Shown: in pieces, positions 62,300 through 64,000 of the stretch | Position numbering within the stretch: position 1 is the stretch's first letter | How the letters are laid out: each line of letters starts with the position of its first letter | Source: Castanea sativa | Taxonomy: Eukaryota > Streptophyta > Magnoliopsida > Fagales > Fagaceae | DNA length: 64,000 nt | Reading direction: 5' to 3' | Assembly (NCBI RefSeq): GCF_040712315.1 | Contig: NC_134013.1 | Location: 10,823,001 to 10,887,000, forward strand | Notes under the pieces: generated by a model | Seen by the model: only the letters and a program-made list of their open reading frames with translations | Databases searched by the model: none | Told to the model about the DNA's origin: nothing | Made by a program: the position numbers and the translations under genes

Positions 62300-62572
62300 T
62301 CTCGCTCTCCAATTTTCCTTCCTGATCTCCACCGTTTTAGACGATGTCGGTTGTTCAGTTATTTTTTATTTTTATAAGTTGGTTTTTTATTTTTTTTGTT
62401 GGGTTTGGCATTTCATGGGCCGAACCTGGGTCCTAGTTTGGTTCTTAAACCCGACCCGATACAAAATGTTTTTATAAAAAAAAAAAAAGAAAGCAGTTCA
62501 CAAATCAGGAGGTGTGATCTGGATTAGGGTTTAGGCAGTTTGGACAATTGCAACTTCTAGCCATTACCGATC
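62300..62572. promoter_or_regulatory. Compact divergent promoter, TLDc / ATP synthase subunit e
   Basis: Only 273 bp separate the two ATGs. It contains a site II-type TGGGCC (62416-62421) and a telo-box-like TTAGGGTTTA (62524-62533). This pair of elements is frequent upstream of plant genes for mitochondrial and ribosomal proteins. Confidence 0.55.
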
Positions 62573-62796
62573 ATGACTCCACCTCCAGGCCCTTATTCTG
62601 GCGCTAGCACTCTCGCCCTGGTACCTACTTCTTTATCATTTTCTCAGTTCAATTTCACTCTGTTTTTTTTTTTTTTTTGTGTAATTTTAATTTCGATATT
62701 AAAAGTTTGATTTCTTTTTTGTCTTTGTAGGTGGCGCGTGCTTCTGCTTTCACTTTTGGTGTGGTTTATGGAGGCATCAAGCTTAAGGTTCTCAAG
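62573..62796 (+). CDS. Mitochondrial ATP synthase subunit e, 5' two exons (partial)
   Basis: Exons 62573-62620 and 62731-62796 join in frame to MTPPPGPYSGASTLALVARA followed by SAFTFGVVYGGIKLKVLK. This matches, from memory, the short (about 50-residue) plant F1Fo ATP synthase subunit e: PPPG-YSG-STLALVAR, a single membrane segment with a GxxxG-like VVYGG stretch, then a basic tail. The third exon, which should encode the Lys/Ala-rich end, was not found up to 64000 and presumably lies beyond. Subunit e sits in the inner membrane and helps ATP synthase dimerise. Confidence 0.85.
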
Positions 62797-64000
62797 GTAC
62801 TTGCTTGTCCACTCTTTCTACCTTAGATCCACTTCTTAATTATTTATTTCACCTTTTTTTTTTTTTGGTTCTTTGGATGAATATTTATTTTATTGCTAAT
62901 TGTTGCAAATGTGTAAATGTTTTTAATTCCTTTGCTCCTCTTGGATTATTCCATTGAAAGCCAAAAAGTATACCAAAGTATGATTGTAATTTAAGATTTC
63001 TTCACAAAAAATCACATTTCAGAACACATCAAACCTGTATCCGTTCATTATAGAGATTGCAATAAAATGCTGTGCGAAGAATATCTACTTTGTTTCTTAT
63101 TATTGAATGTGTGATTATTCGTCTCTCCAAATTGTCCACATAATGCGAATAGGGACAACCTCAAATCTCACTTTTCTCACTATATGACTAGTATCTTCGG
63201 AAAGTTAAGATTGTGGACCATAACTCGAGCCACATTACTATGTGAAGGAACAATTAGACCTTTGTTTCTAAGTTTGGAATGATGCCTTACTGAAGTTAGG
63301 TTGCTTTATGCCTTTATGTTGGAAAGATTCATTTTTATTTAAAAATTATCTTAAGAAAAATTGAAGCTTTGGTAAATTAAAGAAAATTAGGAAGCAAGGT
63401 TATTTTGAAGTCTCTTGGGGAGCTCGATTTGCTTTTTAAGAGCTATAGATTGTTTTGTCTTTAGAGCATAAGAATCTGTATATTGATGCCTGTAGTAATT
63501 TACTGTAAATTTTTTCATAACTTACCGGCTGTATTACTCACTAAATTAAGGGTCAAGATGGTCATGCCTATTACGTATCATAAACTCTCAGAACGCTCGT
63601 TATTTGTTAACTATGTACTGATATATTATATAATACAGATATGTTGACATGTCAAAATTTTGATATTCTCAGATTCAATTGGATGGTTTGTGTGTGTTAG
63701 GTTAAAGGATGAATAGCAATGATAAAATTGATTTGGGAGTTATTTAAAATAGAAGAAAACATGATCATCAATGAGCTCTAGCTCAAATGGGACTTCCTCC
63801 TCCTTTAATAAAGGGATAGAGGGTAAGTTTGTGTGGCCAAGATCTACAGGGTGTGCGTGTGTTACTTTTTTTAAATTTTATTCCCCCTGAATTGTGTGTG
63901 TACCTAATCAATAAAAAAACAAAATAAAACAAAAGAGCACATCCACCATTATCCATATTGGATATTCATAGAAATTTAGAAATTTTACAGTTTCTAACTT
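62797..64000 (+). other. Intron of the ATP synthase subunit e gene (continues past window)
   Basis: Follows donor AAG/gtactt at 62797. A SINE-like fragment lies at about 63770-63860 (GAGCTCTAGCTCAAATGGGA ... GGTAAGTTTGTGTGGCC). Another MITE-like end (AGAGCACATCCACCATTATC) starts at about 63934. No coding sequence recognised. Confidence 0.5.

Noticed and set aside
1..64000. CRISPR arrays, operons, phage or bacterial defence systems
   Set aside because: None seen; introns, plant repeats and plant gene families show this is eukaryotic nuclear DNA.

Overview
This window is nuclear DNA from a flowering plant, probably a woody eudicot. The genes have many GT-AG introns and belong to plant families. 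The intergenic DNA is AT-rich and full of plant MITEs, SINEs, LINE remnants and a solo LTR. I cannot name the species; a Fagales-like tree would fit, but that is a guess.

The left part (0.46-46.2 kb) holds three protein genes: an RCC2/TD-60-like RCC1-repeat protein (minus strand, 16 coding exons, 463-9953), an IQD32-type calmodulin-binding protein (plus, 6 coding exons, 26307-32128) and a ZFC3H6-type CCCH zinc-finger protein (plus, 4 coding exons, 39829-46232). From memory, these are neighbours in Arabidopsis (At1g19880, At1g19870, At1g19860), so this looks like a conserved block swollen by insertions. The gap at 10-26 kb is a transposon graveyard. It contains a LINE tail, a SINE with 16-bp direct repeats, a hAT-like element carrying a dead F-box gene fragment, a three-level nest (SINE in hAT in small MITE), and a solo LTR nested in a MITE.

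At 46.7-47.2 kb two RNA genes lie in tandem on the minus strand: tRNA-Phe(GAA), then a gene with a perfect plant snRNA-type upstream element, a TATA box at Pol III spacing, a CR-I-like core, a terminal P1-like helix and a T7 terminator. I call the second RNase MRP RNA. It is not an open reading frame.

The right part (47.6-64 kb) holds a mitochondrial ribosomal protein mL53 gene (plus, 2 exons split by a 7.1-kb intron), a TLDc-domain gene (minus, 7 exons, convergent with mL53) and the start of a mitochondrial ATP synthase subunit e gene (plus, divergent from TLDc, running off the window). From memory, mL53 and TLDc are also adjacent in Arabidopsis (At5g39600, At5g39590). The RNA gene pair therefore sits between two separate conserved blocks.

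The most unusual structure is a 3.2-kb piece of the ZFC3H6 first intron, including the acceptor and first 20 nt of exon 2, copied in the same orientation into the mL53 intron. The copy is circularly permuted at its end, and a 652-bp hAT MITE has since inserted into it.
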